From CAZCQP01 sp964500895 (GTDB taxonomy: Bacteria; Bacillota; Clostridia; Lachnospirales; JAISER01), in contig CAZCQP010000018.1 in assembly GCA_964500895.1 (NCBI GenBank), positions 1 through 45,565 on the forward strand: 45,565 bases of DNA, in the 5' to 3' direction. The position numbers were made by a program, and so were the translations under genes. The notes beneath the pieces are model-generated. The model was given only the letters and a program-made list of their open reading frames with translations, was not told the origin of the DNA and did no database searches. Of this stretch, positions 43,400 through 45,565 are shown piece after piece (within the stretch, counting starts at the first letter, position 1; each line of letters opens with the position of its first letter).

Positions 43400-44758
43400 T
43401 TGAGACTGAAAAACCATTATTTAGCTTTCATAATGGCTATGGTCATGGGGGTTTCAAGCATTGTACTGTTTAGCGGCGCCGTACAGGCGGCGGACAACAT
43501 TTTAGTCATTGTAGATGGACAAGCTGTTTCCTTTGGGGAAGTAGCCCCGCAAATCATTAATAGCCGCACCATGGTGCCTGTGCGTGCCTTGGCAGAGTCT
43601 ATGGGTGCTTCTGTGAACTGGAATGATGTTGAAAAGAAGGTTACCATTACTTCCGGCAACCAATATGCGGTGTTAAGCATTGGAAGCCCGGCCATGACAT
43701 ACGGTTCTTTTGGTAAAAACGAAGCGGGTTCCACCGTGGTTTTAACCACTGAAATTATGGAACTGGATTCTCCGCCGGTTATTGTAAACAGTTTTTCTCT
43801 GTTTCCGGCCAGCGCCATTGCGAAGGCTTTCGGTGCAGAGGTGACATGGATAGATTCCACGAAGACCGTGCTCATTACCACCAAAAACGGGGCGCAACCC
43901 ACACCTGAACCTGTTGCTACGCCTGCCCCAACGCCAACGCCTACACCTCAAGGGCCGCAAGACCCTGCTTTTGCGGATAGCACCTATTTCCAAGAAGTAT
44001 CGGCTACCCGCTTGCAAGAAATGTACACGGGTAAAAGCAAAATTGCAGCAGTCATTTATGACGGCAAAAATGCAGACGCCATTGCCGCCATGCCTATGAT
44101 TAAAGGGGCTGCGCAAGGGGCAGACTTTAAAGTGTATGGCTTCGATACCACCTCTACCCGGTTTGCAAACCCACAAAACTTAAAATGGGTTTGGGATGTG
44201 GTGGATAGAAGTGATAGAGATTACCCCATTATTCTACTGTATTACGGGGAAGATAAACCTGTGCGGGTGAAAAGCGACATTTCCCAATCTGCACTGGAAG
44301 ACTTGCTATGGGATTTACAGCAAGAAGAACCTACTGCTTTAAATCCTACGCCAACCCCAACACCCACCCCTACCGCTACCCCAACACCCACCCCTTCTGG
44401 TGACCCGGATCATGTTGGCACAAAGCATTGGCGTGAACTGGATGTAGAAGATTCTATAGAGATGATGGATTCTGGCAAAAAGTTTATTTTTGTGCTGTAT
44501 AACAGCGAAGATGACAGTGACAAGTATGAAGACTATGTGGACAACATTAAGCTTGCTGCCCAGGAAGCCAATGTGCAAGTGTATTACTACGATACAGACG
44601 GGGACAAGATTGAAGACTGGTTTGTCACCGATTATTTAGGGCAATATTTCTATAACCCATCCATCATTATGGTTGACCGGTTTTATATTCAAAAAAATTA
44701 TAAAGGCAACACAAGTTATGCAGATCTGGTAAAAGCTTTTAAAGACTTTCTTAAATAA
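43400..44758 (+). CDS. Secreted copper-amine-oxidase-N/thioredoxin-like protein
   Basis: A 452-residue exported protein with signal peptide 1-31 (ending AVQA). Residues 35-162 form a copper amine oxidase N-terminal-type domain, a common clostridial cell-surface module (INSRTMVPVRALAESMGA; VTWIDSTKTVLIT). Two TP-repeat linkers (166-186, 314-335) separate two thioredoxin-like domains (about 195-310 and 340-452; KIAAVIYDGK and KFIFVLYNSE start the strands). There is no cysteine anywhere, so it cannot be a redox thioredoxin. The TTG start follows GGGAGG; the longer ORF from 43325 would disrupt the signal peptide. Confidence 0.8.
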   Translation: MRLKNHYLAFIMAMVMGVSSIVLFSGAVQAADNILVIVDGQAVSFGEVAPQIINSRTMVPVRALAESMGASVNWNDVEKKVTITSGNQYAVLSIGSPAMTYGSFGKNEAGSTVVLTTEIMELDSPPVIVNSFSLFPASAIAKAFGAEVTWIDSTKTVLITTKNGAQPTPEPVATPAPTPTPTPQGPQDPAFADSTYFQEVSATRLQEMYTGKSKIAAVIYDGKNADAIAAMPMIKGAAQGADFKVYGFDTTSTRFANPQNLKWVWDVVDRSDRDYPIILLYYGEDKPVRVKSDISQSALEDLLWDLQQEEPTALNPTPTPTPTPTATPTPTPSGDPDHVGTKHWRELDVEDSIEMMDSGKKFIFVLYNSEDDSDKYEDYVDNIKLAAQEANVQVYYYDTDGDKIEDWFVTDYLGQYFYNPSIIMVDRFYIQKNYKGNTSYADLVKAFKDFLK

Positions 44759-44764
44759 TTATAC

Positions 44765-44800
44765 AAAAAAATGACCATGCGCCACGCATGGTCATTTTTT
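44765..44800 (+). terminator. Rho-independent terminator
   Basis: ATGACCATGCG, loop CCA, CGCATGGTCAT perfect stem, flanked by A6 and T6, so it can act on both strands. Confidence 0.93.
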
Positions 44801-44807
44801 ATTTCTT

Positions 44808-44835
44808 GTATAAACTGTTATGCCGCCGAATAATA
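44808..44835 (+). promoter_or_regulatory. Candidate sporulation promoter of cwlD
   Basis: GTATA (44808-44812), 16 nt, AATAATA (44829-44835; six of seven to CATWHTA) resembles a sigma-G promoter, the same layout as before gpr. Spacing is slightly short and the region is AT-rich, so chance is possible. Confidence 0.3.
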
Positions 44836-44868
44836 TATATTAACGAACGGTTTATCTTGGAGGGGCTT

Positions 44869-45565
44869 GTGAAAGTCATTAGTGTTAAGAAAGAGCAAAT
44901 TCTAATTGTAATTTATTTGCTTGTCATTGTGGTTGGGCTGTTCAGTGCCGTTAGAAGCGAAACAGTAGCCACCTTTGCCATGCCTGTTTCTAAAAAAGTG
45001 ATCCTTATAGACCCGGGCCATGGGGGATGGGACCCAGGTAAAGTCAGCGGCAATACCATACTGGAAAAAGATATTAATCTGCAAATTGCGCAAAAATTGC
45101 AGACCTATTTAGAGCAGGGCGGTTCTTATGTGATTATGACCCGGATTGAAGACGAGGCACTTGGCTCACAAAAATCTTCAGACATGACAAGCCGCAAGCA
45201 TATTGCTAACGGCAGCCAGGCGGACCTGTTTGTGAGCATTCATCAAAATGCCTATTCCTCTTCCAGTGTTTCCGGGGCGCAAGTTTTTTACTTTGAAAAC
45301 TCTGAAAAAAGCAAACTGTTGGCCCAATGCATTCAGACAGAAATTAAAAACTTTTTAGGCCAAAAAAATAAGTTAGATGCTAAGTCTAATTCCAATTATT
45401 ACGTATTGAAGCAAACGGTATTGCCGGCAGTTATTGTGGAATGCGGCTTTCTCACCAATCCCTCCGACAGGCACAAGTTAACCCAGGAAGAATACCAGGA
45501 AAAGATGGCATGGAGCATTTATCTGGGCATTATCCGCTATTTTGAAAACGAGCCTGAATTGGCGA
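44869..45565 (+). CDS. cwlD: Spore cortex N-acetylmuramoyl-L-alanine amidase CwlD, partial at the window end
   Basis: The first 232 residues of an Amidase_3 protein; the stop lies beyond the window. One membrane or signal segment (about 10-30) precedes the zinc amidase domain: DPGHGGWDPG, a Glu in LEKDIN, SIHQNA and the catalytic VECGF. CwlD with PdaA makes muramic-delta-lactam in the spore cortex, needed for germination; Bacillus CwlD is about 237 residues, so little is missing. The GTG start follows TTGGAGGGG. Confidence 0.9.
   Translation, partial: MKVISVKKEQILIVIYLLVIVVGLFSAVRSETVATFAMPVSKKVILIDPGHGGWDPGKVSGNTILEKDINLQIAQKLQTYLEQGGSYVIMTRIEDEALGSQKSSDMTSRKHIANGSQADLFVSIHQNAYSSSSVSGAQVFYFENSEKSKLLAQCIQTEIKNFLGQKNKLDAKSNSNYYVLKQTVLPAVIVECGFLTNPSDRHKLTQEEYQEKMAWSIYLGIIRYFENEPELA

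Noticed and set aside
43913..44400. Short TP-codon repeats as a CRISPR or tandem DNA repeat
   Set aside because: They encode Thr-Pro linkers in frame, the units are six bases long, and there are no spacers.
1..45565. Prophage, insertion sequence, defence island, tRNA or rRNA genes
   Set aside because: No transposase, integrase, phage structural, restriction or Cas genes and no cloverleaf or rRNA sequences were recognised.

Overview
The window reads as chromosome of a spore-forming, anaerobic, low-to-mid GC member of the Clostridia. Evidence: germination protease gpr, spore cortex amidase cwlD, a leucine T-box leader, the anaerobic radical-SAM enzyme hemZ, an indolepyruvate ferredoxin oxidoreductase, and Firmicutes gene orders (rel/mbl/hemZ/hisS/aspS and darA/yaaR/holB/ricT/trmN6-like). 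A Lachnospirales or Anaerotignum-like host is only a guess. One run of exactly 100 Ns (38508-38607) is flanked by the same 55 bp on both sides, so the sequence is a draft scaffold and that gap is probably artificial.

Layout. (1) 1-5586, minus strand: a sugar-sensing operon of a YesN-type regulator, a YesM-type kinase and two membrane-anchored periplasmic binding proteins; nested hairpins lie at the left edge. (2) 5755-7222: a small desulforedoxin-like protein with its own terminator, then gpr. (3) 7253-19980: one promoter precedes an eleven-gene plus-strand run: UPF0237 ACT protein, UPF0210, pepD, AI-2E-type exporter, rel, metallo-beta-lactamase-fold hydrolase, hemZ, hisS, aspS, lepB and a DUF1858 protein. 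(4) 19999-22195: leuA behind a leucine T-box; a 143-bp three-segment palindrome sits between the T-box terminator and the leuA ribosome binding site. (5) 22264-25810: darA, yaaR, holB, ricT and a trmN6-like methyltransferase. (6) 25846-30396: pncB, a divergent MFS gene, and an overlapping rhomboid protease/uracil-DNA glycosylase pair. (7) 30405-38362, minus strand: an eight-gene run, Na+/solute symporter, iorA, iorB, paaK, tandem-ACT protein, GNAT acetyltransferase, DUF1003 protein and tyrS, which looks like an aryl-acid and aromatic amino acid energy-metabolism operon. (8) 38609-42147, minus strand: an orphan lipoprotein and a cytoplasmic GH13 alpha-glucanase. (9) 42171-45565, plus strand: a FliL-like membrane protein, rlmH, a secreted copper-amine-oxidase-N/thioredoxin-like protein without cysteines, and cwlD, cut off by the window end.

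How the parts fit. Most genes are housekeeping: translation and its stringent control, second messengers, heme, NAD, DNA replication and repair, and sporulation. The metabolic and accessory parts are the sugar sensor, the aryl-pyruvate operon and the glucanase. I saw no prophage, insertion sequence, CRISPR array, rRNA or tRNA. The strongest unexplained signals are the leuA-leader palindrome, the binding-protein/kinase sensor without a visible transporter, the aryl-CoA operon ending in tyrS, and the cysteine-free thioredoxin-like secreted protein.
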